Below the pieces are notes generated by a model, which was given only the letters and a program-made list of their open reading frames with translations, was not told the origin of the DNA and ran no database searches. Made by a program: the position numbers and the translations under genes. 64,000 nucleotides of DNA from CAZEVY01 sp964515555. Lineage in GTDB: Bacteria > Acidobacteriota > Terriglobia > Bryobacterales > Bryobacteraceae. Position 1 is the stretch's first letter. Each line of letters opens with the position of its first letter. The DNA is taken from contig CAZEVY010000008.1 in assembly GCA_964515555.1 (NCBI GenBank), positions 35,913 through 99,912 on the forward strand. The letters run 5' to 3'. Positions 33,404 to 43,010 of this stretch are shown one piece after another.

Positions 33404-33967
33404 ATGCACGGCGCCCGTATTGCACTGCTCCTCCTCGCCGCCGCACCGTACTGGGAATCCCGACCCGCCCGCGAGTGGACCACCGAAGAGCTGACCCAGT
33501 TCCTGACGGCGTCGCCGTGGGCCAGAGCGGCCGGCACCCAGATCTACCTGGCGACCGCCGCGCCCGTTCGCGAGGCCGAGGCGGAGTGGAATCGCCGTCA
33601 GCCTAAGAAAGACCTGCCCGACGACCCCGTCGAGAGCGACTACCAGGAGTTCCTGCGCGAGAACCTCGGCAAATACATCGTCCTGGCGGCGTTGCTGCCG
33701 CAGCTCGGAGTCATGAGCGACGCAGCCATGGCGCGGCGCGTCGAGGAGAAATGCTTCATGAAGGTCGGCAAGCGCAAGCATAAGATTGCCGGCCACTTCC
33801 CACCCTCCATCTCCGACCCCTTCCTGCGGCTGGTCTTTCCCCGCGACATCCAGCCCGGCGACAAGATCGTCGAGTTCGAGCTATACCTCCCCTCGGTCCC
33901 GCAGTCCTACCGGATGATCTTCTTCGATCTCAAGCAGTTGCAGTACAAGGGACGCCTGGAGCTGTAG
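33404..33967 (+). CDS. exported hypothetical protein
   Basis: 187 residues with a short signal peptide (MHGARIALLLLAAAPYWE). Conserved-looking features are WTTEELTQFLTASPWARA, then a middle helix around RENLGKYIVLAALLPQ, and a beta-rich C-terminus (DKIVEFELYLPSVPQSYRMI). I recall similar proteins of unknown function from acidobacterial genomes, sharing the WxxxExxxxLxxSPWA start. AAGGA seven bases before the ATG supports the start. It precedes the polysaccharide cluster by 170 bases and may or may not belong to it. Confidence 0.7.
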   Translation: MHGARIALLLLAAAPYWESRPAREWTTEELTQFLTASPWARAAGTQIYLATAAPVREAEAEWNRRQPKKDLPDDPVESDYQEFLRENLGKYIVLAALLPQLGVMSDAAMARRVEEKCFMKVGKRKHKIAGHFPPSISDPFLRLVFPRDIQPGDKIVEFELYLPSVPQSYRMIFFDLKQLQYKGRLEL

Positions 33968-34137
33968 TGGCTCCCTAACTCACTCCCTACCCCATCGCCA
34001 GGGTACTGTTACCCGTGGCGGAGATACATCACTAGTACGTCCTCAGCTTTATTGGGACACCGGTTGGATAGGCGGCCTCAGGTGCCGACCCTATACTCAC
34101 CTTAAATCGGAGGACTTCCATCGAGGAACTACTAAGT
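33968..34137. promoter_or_regulatory. leader of the polysaccharide operon
   Basis: 170 bases, more A/T-rich than the genes on either side. A hairpin (GCCAGGGTA at 33997-34005, loop CTGT, TACCCGTGGC at 34010-34019, one bulged G) lies near the start without a following U-run. A TATACT occurs further on (about 34091), about 45 bases before ATG 34138. This is the only leader in the window long enough for elaborate control, but I cannot identify a known riboswitch in it. Confidence 0.4.
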
Positions 34138-34794
34138 ATGGGCACGCACCAGATCCTTGCGATTCTCGTGATGACGCCCCTCGTGGGCCTGGCGCAGGAA
34201 GAGCGGCCGCAGTTTGCGGCGCGCGACCCGCGCTACCGGATCAACGCCGGCGACGTGATCGAGGTGAGCTTCCGCTTCACGCCCGAGTACAACCAGACGC
34301 TCACCGTGAATCCCGACGGCTTCGTTTCGCTCCAGGCCGCCGGCGACCGCAAGATCGGCGGCAAGAACCTGGTCGAGGCCACGCAGTCCATCCGCGACGC
34401 CTACGCGGCGTTTCTGCGCGACCCGGTGGTGACGGTGGTCCTCAAGGAGTTCGAAAAGCCCTGGTTCGTGGTCGGCGGCGAGGTGGCGCGGCCCGGTAAG
34501 TACGACCTGCGGGGCGAGCTGACGCTCACCGACGCCATTTCGATCGCCGGCGGCTTCGGAACCGGCGCGCGGCAAGGCCACGTGCTGCTGTTTCGCCGGG
34601 TGTCGCGCGACACCGTCGAGACCAAGAAGGTCGACGTGAAGGCGCTGCTTGAAAAGAACGGCTTGCGCGAGGATCTCCAGCTGCAGATGGGCGATTCGAT
34701 TTATGTGCCGCGCTCGATTCCGGGAAAAATCGACCGCTTTATGAGCGTCGCGAAGCTCGGCATGTACTTTAACCCGCTGGGCGTGCGGTTCTAG
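34138..34794 (+). CDS. polysaccharide export protein (Wza/SLBB family)
   Basis: 218 residues with signal peptide (MGTHQILAILVMTPLVGLAQ). A Poly_export domain spans residues 32-105 (YRINAGDVIEVSFRFTPEYN ... VTVNPDGFVSL-type strand) and one SLBB domain spans 115-200 (VVGGEVARPGKYDLRGELTL). Wza-type proteins form the outer-membrane channel for exopolysaccharide. The protein lacks the C-terminal amphipathic helix of E. coli Wza, as do many short export proteins. It is the first gene of the cluster; ATG is preceded by GAGGAA at suitable distance. Confidence 0.93.
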   Translation: MGTHQILAILVMTPLVGLAQEERPQFAARDPRYRINAGDVIEVSFRFTPEYNQTLTVNPDGFVSLQAAGDRKIGGKNLVEATQSIRDAYAAFLRDPVVTVVLKEFEKPWFVVGGEVARPGKYDLRGELTLTDAISIAGGFGTGARQGHVLLFRRVSRDTVETKKVDVKALLEKNGLREDLQLQMGDSIYVPRSIPGKIDRFMSVAKLGMYFNPLGVRF

Positions 34795-34816
34795 AGGCGG
34801 AGGAGGAGATCGGCAA

Positions 34817-36409
34817 ATGCGTCGAGGGAAAAACGGGAACAACGGATCGCCGCACGGACCCGCGAGGCTGGCCGCCCCTGCGGTTCCCACGCCCACATGG
34901 ATTCTGCCGCCCCAGCCCGGACGGCGGACGATGTTCACGCTGTTCGCCCTGGCCGACCTGGTGCGCCGCCGCAAGCTGCTCATCTTCGCGATCTTCGCGG
35001 CGGTTCTGGGCGCCACGGCGCTGGTGGTACGGCGGGTGCCGACCAGGTACGAGTCCGAGATGAAGCTGATGGTCAAGCGCGAGCGCACCGACGGACCGAT
35101 CGTGCTCACGCGCGGCGAGGTCGCGGTGACCACCGCGCCCATCACCGCCGACGACGTGACCATGGAGATCGAGATGCTGCGGAGTAAGGACCTGCTCGAG
35201 CGCGTGCTCGGCGCCTGCGGCATGTACGCCTTCGACGCCCGCAACGCCGCCGAGCGGCGGCTGGCGCAGGCGCGGGCCCTGGAAGCCTTCCAGGACCGTC
35301 TGAAGATCAACCCGGTTCGCGGTACCAGCCTGATCTCGATCCGGTACTCGGACACCGACCCGGCGCTCGCGCAGCGCGTGCTCCGTACCCTGGCCGCGAT
35401 GTACCTGGAAACGCACGCGCGGCTGCACCGCAACGTCGACACCGTGTCGTTCGTGCGGGCGCAAGCCGGCCGCGCCGCGGGCGAGCTTCAGACCGCGCAA
35501 CAGCGCCTGGAGTCTTTCCGGCGGCAGGGCGACGTTTCGTTGCTGCTCGATCAGAAGCAGGCGGCGCTGCGCCGCATCGGCGACCTCGACGCTTCCGGCG
35601 AGGAGGTGGCCTCGCAGATCCGCGAGCATCAGAACCGCCTGCGGTCGCTGCGCTCTCAGCGGGAGTCTCTGGCCGAAACCATCGAGACGGCCAGCCGGAC
35701 GGCGCGCAGCGTGACCTTGATCGAGCGGCTGAAGACGCAGTTGGTCGAACTGGAAGGCAAGCGCACGGAGCTGCTGACGCGGTACGAGCCGGGCTACCGT
35801 CTGGTGGAGGAAGTCGAGCAGCAGATCCGGAACCTGCGCGCCGCGCTCGATCGCGAGCAGGCGCCCACGGTGGTCGACCAGACCCGGTCGCCGAATCCCC
35901 TGCGGCAGGCGGTGGAGAGCGAGATCCTGCGCGCCGAGGCCGCGCTGGCGGGCCTGGAAGTCCGGCTCATCAACCTCACGCGCGATCGCGAGGAGCATCG
36001 CGAGCGGCTCCAGAAGCTGGAGGCCGCCACCATGCCGAGTCTCGACCTGGAACGCGATGTGAAGATCGCCGAGGAGAACTTCCTGCTCTACCAGAAGAAA
36101 CAGGAAGAGGTGCGCATCTCGGAGGCCATGGATCAGCGGAAGATTCTCAACGTCGCGGTGGTCGAGCCCGCCACGCTGCCGGCACTGCCGGCGGCCGGCC
36201 CGGCCGCGCTGCTGATGACGCTCGGGCTGCTCGCTGGAATCTTCGCGAGTTTCTCGGCGGCGCTGGTGGCCGAGCATTTCCAGCGCACGCCGCAGTCGAC
36301 GGCGCTGATCCCGTCGCCGGGCGGCGCGGTCGACTGGCCGCGGCAGGCGCCGGATGACGAAGCGATGGACGGAGGCGAACGGACGACACGGCAATCTCTC
36401 CCGGTCTGA
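34817..36409 (+). CDS. chain-length determinant (Wzz/GNVR type) without kinase domain
   Basis: 530 residues. TM1 is at about 53-71 (KLLIFAIFAAVLGATALVV) and TM2 at about 460-485 (GPAALLMTLGLLAGIFASF). Between them lie a Wzz domain and long coiled coils (AGELQTAQQRLESFRRQG, IRNLRAALDREQ). The GNVR-region is recognisable before TM2 (LNVAVVEPATLPALPA). Proteins of this type control polymer length and bridge polymerase and export pore. The cytoplasmic C-terminus is short and carries no Walker motif, so any BY-kinase must be separate. GGAGGAGGAG precedes the ATG. Confidence 0.9.
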   Translation: MRRGKNGNNGSPHGPARLAAPAVPTPTWILPPQPGRRTMFTLFALADLVRRRKLLIFAIFAAVLGATALVVRRVPTRYESEMKLMVKRERTDGPIVLTRGEVAVTTAPITADDVTMEIEMLRSKDLLERVLGACGMYAFDARNAAERRLAQARALEAFQDRLKINPVRGTSLISIRYSDTDPALAQRVLRTLAAMYLETHARLHRNVDTVSFVRAQAGRAAGELQTAQQRLESFRRQGDVSLLLDQKQAALRRIGDLDASGEEVASQIREHQNRLRSLRSQRESLAETIETASRTARSVTLIERLKTQLVELEGKRTELLTRYEPGYRLVEEVEQQIRNLRAALDREQAPTVVDQTRSPNPLRQAVESEILRAEAALAGLEVRLINLTRDREEHRERLQKLEAATMPSLDLERDVKIAEENFLLYQKKQEEVRISEAMDQRKILNVAVVEPATLPALPAAGPAALLMTLGLLAGIFASFSAALVAEHFQRTPQSTALIPSPGGAVDWPRQAPDDEAMDGGERTTRQSLPV

Positions 36410-36462
36410 GCGGTAACGCCGGGAGGGCGGCGGTACAAGGACACCGCCGAAGGAAAGAGGAG

Positions 36463-38394
36463 ATGGCAAGTCGAGTTGACGTATTCACACCAGGCATGAT
36501 TCACGGGGTCCGCCGGGCCGGCCGCTTAGGGCTGATCCTGCTGATGGCGGCGATCACCGCGGTATCGCTGACCGGCGCGTTTCACCTGCGCTTCGAGTTC
36601 CAGCCGGCGGCGGAGGACTGGCGCGCGCTGGCCATCACGCTTCCCGTGCTGATGATGCTTCGCGGAGTCTCCTTCCTGGTGTTTGGACTGCACCTGCGTC
36701 CGCTGCGCCACGCCTCGGCGGCCGACCTGGCCCCGGCGTTCCTGGCGGTGGCGTCGGCGAGCGCGGCATTCTTCCTGACGGTGAAAGGGCTGGCGCCGGG
36801 ACTCTACTACTCGCGCGCGGTGATCCTGATGGATTGCGCGCTGACCGAGCTGATGGTGCTGGGGTTGTACCTGGGCGGCATCGTGTACCGCGAGGCCTAC
36901 GCGACACGCCGGTCCGACCGGCGCCGCGCGCTGGTGGCGGGCGACGGGCCCGCGCTGCTCGAGGTTCTGCGGCAGATGAATTCGTCGGAGCGCTGGCTTC
37001 CGGTCGGCGTGGTGTGCGCGGAGACCGCCGGCGTGGGCGAAAAGCTCCTCGGAGTCGGCGTCCGCGGGCGCTTCGAGGACACCGTCCGAATGGCGCGCGA
37101 AACGGGCGCGGACGTGGTGTGTTTCGCCAATCCGGGCGTCGGCCGCGGCCGCCTGCTCTCGCTGACGCGCGAGTGCCGGCGCGAAGGCCTCCCCTTCGTG
37201 GCGCTGCAAAACCGGCGGACGGTGCGCGACGGAGCCGCGCCGGAAGCCGACGACATCGGGATCGAAGCCCTCCTCCAGCGCGAGGAGGTGTCGATCGACC
37301 TGGACGCGGTCCGGCGCCTGGTGCGCGGGCATCGCGTGCTGGTGACCGGCGCGGGCGGATCGATCGGCTCGGAGCTTTCGCGACAACTGGCGGCGCTCCA
37401 GCCGGCGGCGCTCTACCTGATCGACCGCTGCGAGAACAGCCTGTTCTTCATTCGGCACGAGATCGTCGAAGCGCATCCGGACCTGGAGCTGCATCCCATC
37501 CTGCTCGACATCACCGACGAGCTGGCGGTGGCGGACCGCATCGGCGAGATCCGGCCTCAGGTGGTCTTCCACGCGGCCGCCTACAAGCACGTCGGCATGA
37601 TGGAGCGGCAGCCGAGCGAGGCCATCCGCAACAACGTCGCCGGCACCTACAACGTCGCTCTGGCGTCGGCGCGCTCGGGCGCCCTGCGTTTCATCAATAT
37701 TTCGACCGACAAGGCCGTGCGTCCGGAGTCCTACATGGGACTCTCCAAGCGCCTCGCCGAGCACACCATCGCCGAGATGTGCGAGCTCTATCCGACGCGC
37801 TTCGCCACGGTGCGCTTCGGCAACGTGGCCGGCAGCGCCGGCAGCGTGATCCAGATCTTCCGGCAGCAGATCGAGCGCGGCGGACCGGTGACGGTGACCG
37901 ACCCGCGGGCGCGCCGCTACTTCATGTCGATTCCCGAGGCCGTGCGGCTGGTGCTCCAGGCGACCGTGTTCGCCGACCTGGGCGGCACCTTCGTGCTCGA
38001 CATGGGCGAGCCCATCGAAATCCACGAGCTGGCGCGCACCATGATCGCGCTCTCCGGCTTCCTGCCCGGCGTCGACATTCCCATCGAGTTCACGCGCCTC
38101 GCCCCGGGCGAGAAACTCCACGAGGAGCTGAACGACGATCGCGAGGAACTGGTGGAGACGGCGCACCCCCGCATCCGCCGCATCCGCGCCATCGGCCGTT
38201 TCAACGGCGCCGCCATCCTGAGCCAGGTCCCCGCCTGGCAGCGAATGCTGGCGCGCCGGGAGACCGCGGCGGTCATGGCGCAGATCGATCGCATCTGGTC
38301 CCTGCGGTCGCGCGCGGCCGCGCGCACCGCGCAAATGGATCCTGCCGATGGGGCGGTCGTCAACGGCGCGCCCGGAAACGCGAGTCTGCGATGA
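36463..38394 (+). CDS. membrane NDP-sugar 4,6-dehydratase (CapD/WbpM/PglF type)
   Basis: 643 residues. The N-terminus has four TMs (about 20-140) and a CoA-binding-like Rossmann domain (about 150-250). The catalytic SDR domain has its nucleotide motif TGAGGSIGS at 295-303, the AAAYKHVGMME signature at 371-381 and the active-site Met425/Lys429 in ESYMGLSKR. The family converts UDP-GlcNAc (or a related sugar) to the 4-keto-6-deoxy derivative, the first step to amino-deoxy sugars. The following DegT aminotransferase, overlapping by four bases, is the natural next enzyme. Confidence 0.93.
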   Translation: MASRVDVFTPGMIHGVRRAGRLGLILLMAAITAVSLTGAFHLRFEFQPAAEDWRALAITLPVLMMLRGVSFLVFGLHLRPLRHASAADLAPAFLAVASASAAFFLTVKGLAPGLYYSRAVILMDCALTELMVLGLYLGGIVYREAYATRRSDRRRALVAGDGPALLEVLRQMNSSERWLPVGVVCAETAGVGEKLLGVGVRGRFEDTVRMARETGADVVCFANPGVGRGRLLSLTRECRREGLPFVALQNRRTVRDGAAPEADDIGIEALLQREEVSIDLDAVRRLVRGHRVLVTGAGGSIGSELSRQLAALQPAALYLIDRCENSLFFIRHEIVEAHPDLELHPILLDITDELAVADRIGEIRPQVVFHAAAYKHVGMMERQPSEAIRNNVAGTYNVALASARSGALRFINISTDKAVRPESYMGLSKRLAEHTIAEMCELYPTRFATVRFGNVAGSAGSVIQIFRQQIERGGPVTVTDPRARRYFMSIPEAVRLVLQATVFADLGGTFVLDMGEPIEIHELARTMIALSGFLPGVDIPIEFTRLAPGEKLHEELNDDREELVETAHPRIRRIRAIGRFNGAAILSQVPAWQRMLARRETAAVMAQIDRIWSLRSRAAARTAQMDPADGAVVNGAPGNASLR

Positions 38395-39599
38395 CGATCC
38401 CTTTCTTCCGCCCCGAGATCGGCCCCGAAGAGAAATCGGCTGTGATGTCCGTGCTCGATTCCGGGTGGCTCACCACCGGCCGCGCCGTTCAGGACTTCGA
38501 GAAGCGATTCGCAGCCTACCTGGGCGTCCCGCACGCCGTCGCGGTGAACTCCTGCACGGCCGCCCTGCATCTGGCGCTGGAAGCCGCCGGCATCGGGCGC
38601 GACGATCTGGTGCTGGTTCCCGCGATGACCTTCGCGGCGACCGCCGAAGTGGTGCGTTACTTCGGCGCGCGCCCGGTGCTGGTCGATTGCGAGCCGCGGA
38701 CATTGTGCGTCGATCCGAGGGCGATGGAAGCGGCGGCGGAGAAGTGGTCCCGCACCGGCCGCCTGAAGGCCATGATCCCGATGCACTACGGCGGGCAGAT
38801 GGCCGACATGCCGGCCATGAACGCCATCGCGCGGCGATACGGCCTGCAAGTGATCGAGGACGCGGCGCACGCGCTGCCCGCCTACCTGCGCGAATCCGCC
38901 GATGGGCCGTGGATTCCGGTCGGACAGACCGCGCCGGTGACGTGCTTCTCGTTCTACGCCAACAAGTGCATCACCACCGGCGAGGGCGGAATGCTGGTCA
39001 CGCAGGACCCCGCCATCGCCGAGCGCGCGAGGATGATGTCGCTGCACGGGCTCTCGAAGAACGCCTGGAGCCGCTTCGAGGCGCGGGGATCGTGGTACTA
39101 CGAGATCGTCGAAGCCGGTTTCAAGTACAACCTCACCGACGTCGCCGCCGCCATCGGCATCGCGCAACTGGAGAAGGCCGACGATTTCTGGCGACGGCGC
39201 CGGCGGGTGGCCGCGGGTTACGCCGAGCGGCTGGCACGGTACGCCGAGTTTGTCGAGTGTCCGGTCGAGATCGACGGCAGGCAGTCGTCCTGGCACCTGT
39301 ATCCGATCCGCCTGCGCCTCGAGCGGCTGACGATCGACCGCGGCGTTTTCATCGAGGAGCTGAAGCAGCGCGGCATAACCTGCTCGGTCCACTGGATGCC
39401 GCTGCACCTTCACCCTTACTATCGCCAGAACAGCGGGTACCGCCCCGAGGAGTTTCCGGTCGCAAGCGCAGTGTGGGAACGGCTGGTGTCGCTGCCGATC
39501 TTCCCGCAAATGACCGAGTCCGAAATGGATCACGTGGCCGACGCCATCGGCGCCGCCGTCGGGACCCATGCCTGGGCCAGGGAGCGCGTCTGCGCATGA
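38391..39599 (+). CDS. DegT/DnrJ/EryC1 PLP-dependent aminotransferase
   Basis: 402 residues. PLP lysine is Lys192 in SFYANKCITTGEGGM; VIEDAAHALPA (155-165) supplies the acidic residue that contacts the pyridinium ring, and NSCTAALHLALEAAG the phosphate-binding loop. The family transaminates keto-sugars, here most simply the 4-keto product of the dehydratase encoded just upstream, to a UDP-4-amino sugar such as a bacillosamine precursor. The specific sugar is inference. The start overlaps the previous stop (ATGA). Confidence 0.92.
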   Translation: MTIPFFRPEIGPEEKSAVMSVLDSGWLTTGRAVQDFEKRFAAYLGVPHAVAVNSCTAALHLALEAAGIGRDDLVLVPAMTFAATAEVVRYFGARPVLVDCEPRTLCVDPRAMEAAAEKWSRTGRLKAMIPMHYGGQMADMPAMNAIARRYGLQVIEDAAHALPAYLRESADGPWIPVGQTAPVTCFSFYANKCITTGEGGMLVTQDPAIAERARMMSLHGLSKNAWSRFEARGSWYYEIVEAGFKYNLTDVAAAIGIAQLEKADDFWRRRRRVAAGYAERLARYAEFVECPVEIDGRQSSWHLYPIRLRLERLTIDRGVFIEELKQRGITCSVHWMPLHLHPYYRQNSGYRPEEFPVASAVWERLVSLPIFPQMTESEMDHVADAIGAAVGTHAWARERVCA

Positions 39600-40285
39600 C
39601 CGCTCGCGACGCAGGCTTCACCCTGCCGACTGCGAACTCCGGCGCGAGCGCCTGCGCCGCGCCAAAACGCATCTTCGACGCGATCCTGTGCCTGCTGGCC
39701 GCGCCCGTGGCCGTGCCGGTCATCCTCGCCGCCGCCATCGCGATCAAACTCTCATCGCCGGGACCGGTATTCTACATCGCACCGCGGGCCGGATATCGCG
39801 GACGCGTCTTCGGACAGCTCAAGCTGCGCACCATGCACGTGGGCGCCGATCGCGCCGGCGCATTTACCGAGAAGAACGACCGCCGCATCTTCCCCGCCGG
39901 ACGCCTGCTCCGGCTCTTCAAGATCGACGAGCTGCCGCAGTTGTGGAACGTGCTGCGCGGCGAGATGTCGGTGGTCGGGCCGCGGCCCGAGGAGATCGGC
40001 ATCGTCCGGGAGTGCTACACGGCCCAGCAGCGCGAGGTGCTCGAGGTCTTGCCGGGCCTGACCGGCATTCCGCAGGTGCGCTATTTCTTCGAGCTCTCGG
40101 CCATCGACCCGGGCCTGATGGATCCGCAGGAACACTATCGCCAGGTGATCCTCCCGATGCGTCTCGCGATGGACCTGGAATACGTCCGCAACCGCACCCT
40201 GCTGCTCGACCTCAAGCTGATCGGCATGACGCTCCGGATGATGCTGTTCGATTCCTGGAGATCCGCGCGGAGGCCGGCGGCATGA
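39596..40285 (+). CDS. initiating sugar-1-phosphate transferase (monotopic PHPT, PglC-like)
   Basis: 229 residues. One N-terminal membrane helix (about 29-52, LCLLAAPVAVPVILAAAIAI) precedes the bacterial sugar transferase domain: SSPGPVFYIAPRAGYRG, FGQLKLRTM, and the catalytic region LFKIDELPQLWNVLRGEMS with VGPRPE. This short form, lacking the extra N-terminal TMs of WbaP, matches PglC-type enzymes that load a phospho-sugar onto undecaprenyl phosphate, often an amino-deoxy sugar, consistent with the two upstream genes. Four-base overlaps at both ends. Confidence 0.92.
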   Translation: MTARDAGFTLPTANSGASACAAPKRIFDAILCLLAAPVAVPVILAAAIAIKLSSPGPVFYIAPRAGYRGRVFGQLKLRTMHVGADRAGAFTEKNDRRIFPAGRLLRLFKIDELPQLWNVLRGEMSVVGPRPEEIGIVRECYTAQQREVLEVLPGLTGIPQVRYFFELSAIDPGLMDPQEHYRQVILPMRLAMDLEYVRNRTLLLDLKLIGMTLRMMLFDSWRSARRPAA

Positions 40286-41571
40286 CGATGGAACAGGCCC
40301 ATCCGGGGCGCATTCCGGCGTCCGCGTTGCCGAGCGTGTTCGAGGCCATCACGCTAGACCGTTTGCGGGTGGCGATCCTGGCGCTGGCGGCGCTGCTGGC
40401 GCCGGTGTGCCGGATCGTGTGGCTGGGCGACAAGCCTGTCAACGTCTCGGTCGCCGATGTCGTGTTGCCACTCGGATTGCTGTTCCTCGGATGGCGGCTG
40501 TTGGGCCGCGGCATCCGGCTCCCCAGCCTGGGACTGTGCTGCGCCGCCCTGTTCGTCATGGCGGCTTCGTCCTGGTGGAACGCCGATCTGGCGCTCGCCG
40601 GGCGCGGCGCGACGGCGGTTTATGTCGAGTTTGTCAAAGTCCTGCTGTTGTGGCTCTACTTCTACCTGATCGTCAACGTCGTCGACGGCCGGCGCGACCT
40701 GATCCTGTTTCTGAAGTGTTGGTCGTTCTCCGGCGCCGTCGTGGCGCTGCTCGGCATCGGCGGATCGCTGTGGTACCAGGCGACCGGCGCGGCGAACCAG
40801 TTCGCGCTGTTCTACCGCGCCCAGGGGACCTTCGACGACTCGAATCTTTTCGCGTCGCACCTGGTCTTGAGCTTCTTCTTCACCTGGGCGCTGCGGAGGC
40901 TGAACGGCGGATCCTGGTGGACCGCGGCGGCGATGCTGGTCCTTGCCGCCGGCGTGCTCTTCTCGGCGTCGCGCGGCGGGATGCTGGCGATGGCGGCCAG
41001 CCTGGCGCTCGTCTGGATGCTGTGGAGTTCGTGGCGGACGAAAGTGATCGCCGCATTCGTGGGAGTGGCCGCGGGCGCGGTGCTCTCGCCGCTGCTATCG
41101 AGTCAGACGCTGCTCGAGTCGAATCCGATCACGGCGCGCCTGGTGACGACCACCGTGAATCTCGACAATCCGGAGGCGCAACAGCGGCGGAATCTGTGGA
41201 AGATCGCCATCGACGAGTGGGTCTCGTCGCCGGTCGTCGGAGTCGGCAAGGGGAACTACGGGACGCGCCGGGACACAGGCGCCGGCACGTACGCCCACAG
41301 CACCTACCTGGGGCTGCTGGCGGAGATGGGCGTCGCGGGCTTCGCCGTGTACGGACTGGTATTCGGCCTTCCCGCCATGGGGCTGCTGAGGGACTGGTTC
41401 GGTTCCGCGTCCACCACGAGTCTGATGCTGCTGGCCGGCCTTCTGGGCCTTCTGCTCGCGGGCGTGACCATCAGCATCGAGAACTACCGGGGATTGTGGA
41501 TCGCGGTGGGGCTGGTCGAGGCCTATCGCCGCATCGAGCCCTCCGGCCGGGAGGCTGCGCATGTTTCGTGA
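40282..41571 (+). CDS. O-antigen ligase/polymerase (Wzy/WaaL family)
   Basis: 429 residues, about eleven TMs. The O-antigen ligase (Wzy_C) region is recognised from AQGTFDDSNLFASHLVL, the SASRGGMLA segment and the large periplasmic loop WVSSPVVGVGKGNYG with HSTYLGLLAEMGVAGF, whose histidine is conserved. Within an export-pathway cluster with Wzx and Wzz it most likely polymerises repeat units rather than ligating to lipid A. Overlaps the previous gene by four bases and the flippase by eleven. Confidence 0.88.
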   Translation: MTMEQAHPGRIPASALPSVFEAITLDRLRVAILALAALLAPVCRIVWLGDKPVNVSVADVVLPLGLLFLGWRLLGRGIRLPSLGLCCAALFVMAASSWWNADLALAGRGATAVYVEFVKVLLLWLYFYLIVNVVDGRRDLILFLKCWSFSGAVVALLGIGGSLWYQATGAANQFALFYRAQGTFDDSNLFASHLVLSFFFTWALRRLNGGSWWTAAAMLVLAAGVLFSASRGGMLAMAASLALVWMLWSSWRTKVIAAFVGVAAGAVLSPLLSSQTLLESNPITARLVTTTVNLDNPEAQQRRNLWKIAIDEWVSSPVVGVGKGNYGTRRDTGAGTYAHSTYLGLLAEMGVAGFAVYGLVFGLPAMGLLRDWFGSASTTSLMLLAGLLGLLLAGVTISIENYRGLWIAVGLVEAYRRIEPSGREAAHVS

Positions 41572-42997
41572 CGCGCGGCGCATGGGATCGAGCACCGCCA
41601 TTGCGGCCCTGCTCACCGGAGTCCGGTCGTTGCTGGTGATGCGGCTGCTCGGGCCAGAAATCGTCGGCCCCTGGAAGGCGATGATGCTGTTCTACCTCGC
41701 CATTCCGATCCTGATGGCCGGCGTCCTGCGCGGGCTGGCGCTGCGAATTCCCGTCCTCGACGGCCAGGGCGACCGCGCCGAAGGCGACCGCTACGCACTC
41801 GCCGCCGGACACTTCGCGCGACTGTCGGGCCTCGTGCTTTGCCTGACGATGCTGTCCGCCAGCTTCGCCGCGTCACCGGGTCCGGCGCGGACGGCCATGC
41901 GCCTGTTCGCCGTGGTGGCCCTGATCGCGCCCTGGCACATGATGCTGCGCGAGACCTCGACGGCGCGCCGCCTTTTCACGCTGCGGTCGCGGGAGGTGCT
42001 GCTGGCGGCCGGCGTCGACTTCGCCGTGACGCTGGCGTTGGCCTGGCGATTCGGCCTGGTGGGCCTGGGACTGGGCACCGCCATCAGCGTCCTGATTCCG
42101 GCGCTGTTTCTGTGGACGCGCGAAGGCCGCGCCTGGAGCTGGCGCTTCGACGCGCCGCGGCTCCGCGAGATGGCGCGCATCGGGCTGCCCTCGTTTCTGG
42201 CGGATTCGCTGATGATCAACGGCCGCATGCTGGACGCGGTGGTGATCTCGGCGGCGCTCGGTCCCACCCAGGTCGGCTACTACGCGCTGAGCCTGCTGGT
42301 GCTGGATTTCTCGGTGCTGTTCACCAGCTCGGGCGTCACCCAGGTGGTGACGCCGCACCTGATGCGCGAGTTCGGCCGCGCCGGTTCGGCAGCCTCGGCG
42401 GTGCGGTTCTACGAGGCGCCCGTGAAGCTGCTCTGCTATATGCTGCCGCCGGTCCTGGCGTTGGGATCGCTGCTGATTCCGGGCTTTGTGCATATGTTCC
42501 TGCCTCGCTACGCGGCCGGGATCGAGGCCGCGCAAATGACGCTGTGGTGCGTCTTCTTCATGGCGATCCAGGGCTGCGTGGACTCGTTTCACGTGGCGTC
42601 CGGCCGGATGCAGTTCGTGCTGAAGACGTTCGCCGGCGTAAGCGGCGCCTGCCTGGCGGCGCAGTTCGCGGCGGCCTGGACGGGATGGGGATTGACCGGC
42701 GTGGCCGGCGCGCGCCTGGCGGCCACCGGACTGATCGCGCTCATCGGGTTGTACGTCGCGCGGCGCTCGTCGGGCGACGAGCCGGGCCGGGCGGCGGCCT
42801 GGATCGCCGGGCTGATGCTGCCGCTGGCGGCGTCGGTTGCCCTGGCGGCGGCGCTGCCGTCGCTCAGCTTCGGGTCGATGACCGACGCGGCGTCGGTGGC
42901 GGCGCGGGCCGCCGTACTGGCCATCTGCTACGCGCCCATCCTGGCGATCTACGAGAACCGGTTCGCGATGCTGCGGACGCTGCGGCAGGCGGTTTAG
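41561..42997 (+). CDS. Wzx-type oligosaccharide flippase (MOP superfamily)
   Basis: 478 residues, about 13-14 TMs, typical for polysaccharide flippases. Family-like segments include the N-terminal SSTAIAALLTGVRSLLVMRL, RIGLPSFLADSLMINGRMLD with a charged TM, and GPTQVGYYALSLLVLDFSVL. Wzx moves undecaprenyl-linked repeat units to the periplasm for the polymerase encoded just upstream. Its 13-base gap to the next gene is one of few breaks in the overlap chain, and GGAGG precedes the next ATG. Confidence 0.9.
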   Translation: MFRDARRMGSSTAIAALLTGVRSLLVMRLLGPEIVGPWKAMMLFYLAIPILMAGVLRGLALRIPVLDGQGDRAEGDRYALAAGHFARLSGLVLCLTMLSASFAASPGPARTAMRLFAVVALIAPWHMMLRETSTARRLFTLRSREVLLAAGVDFAVTLALAWRFGLVGLGLGTAISVLIPALFLWTREGRAWSWRFDAPRLREMARIGLPSFLADSLMINGRMLDAVVISAALGPTQVGYYALSLLVLDFSVLFTSSGVTQVVTPHLMREFGRAGSAASAVRFYEAPVKLLCYMLPPVLALGSLLIPGFVHMFLPRYAAGIEAAQMTLWCVFFMAIQGCVDSFHVASGRMQFVLKTFAGVSGACLAAQFAAAWTGWGLTGVAGARLAATGLIALIGLYVARRSSGDEPGRAAAWIAGLMLPLAASVALAAALPSLSFGSMTDAASVAARAAVLAICYAPILAIYENRFAMLRTLRQAV

Positions 42998-43010
42998 GAG
43001 GAATGACGAA

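Noticed and set aside
33997..34019. Hairpin GCCAGGGTA/TACCCGTGGC as a terminator or riboswitch
   Set aside because: It has no following U-run and no fit to a riboswitch class I know; kept only as a note on the leader of the polysaccharide operon.
34132..35442. Minus-strand frame of 436 codons opposite the export protein and chain-length genes
   Set aside because: Both plus-strand genes have recognisable domains and ribosome-binding sites; the antisense frame has none.
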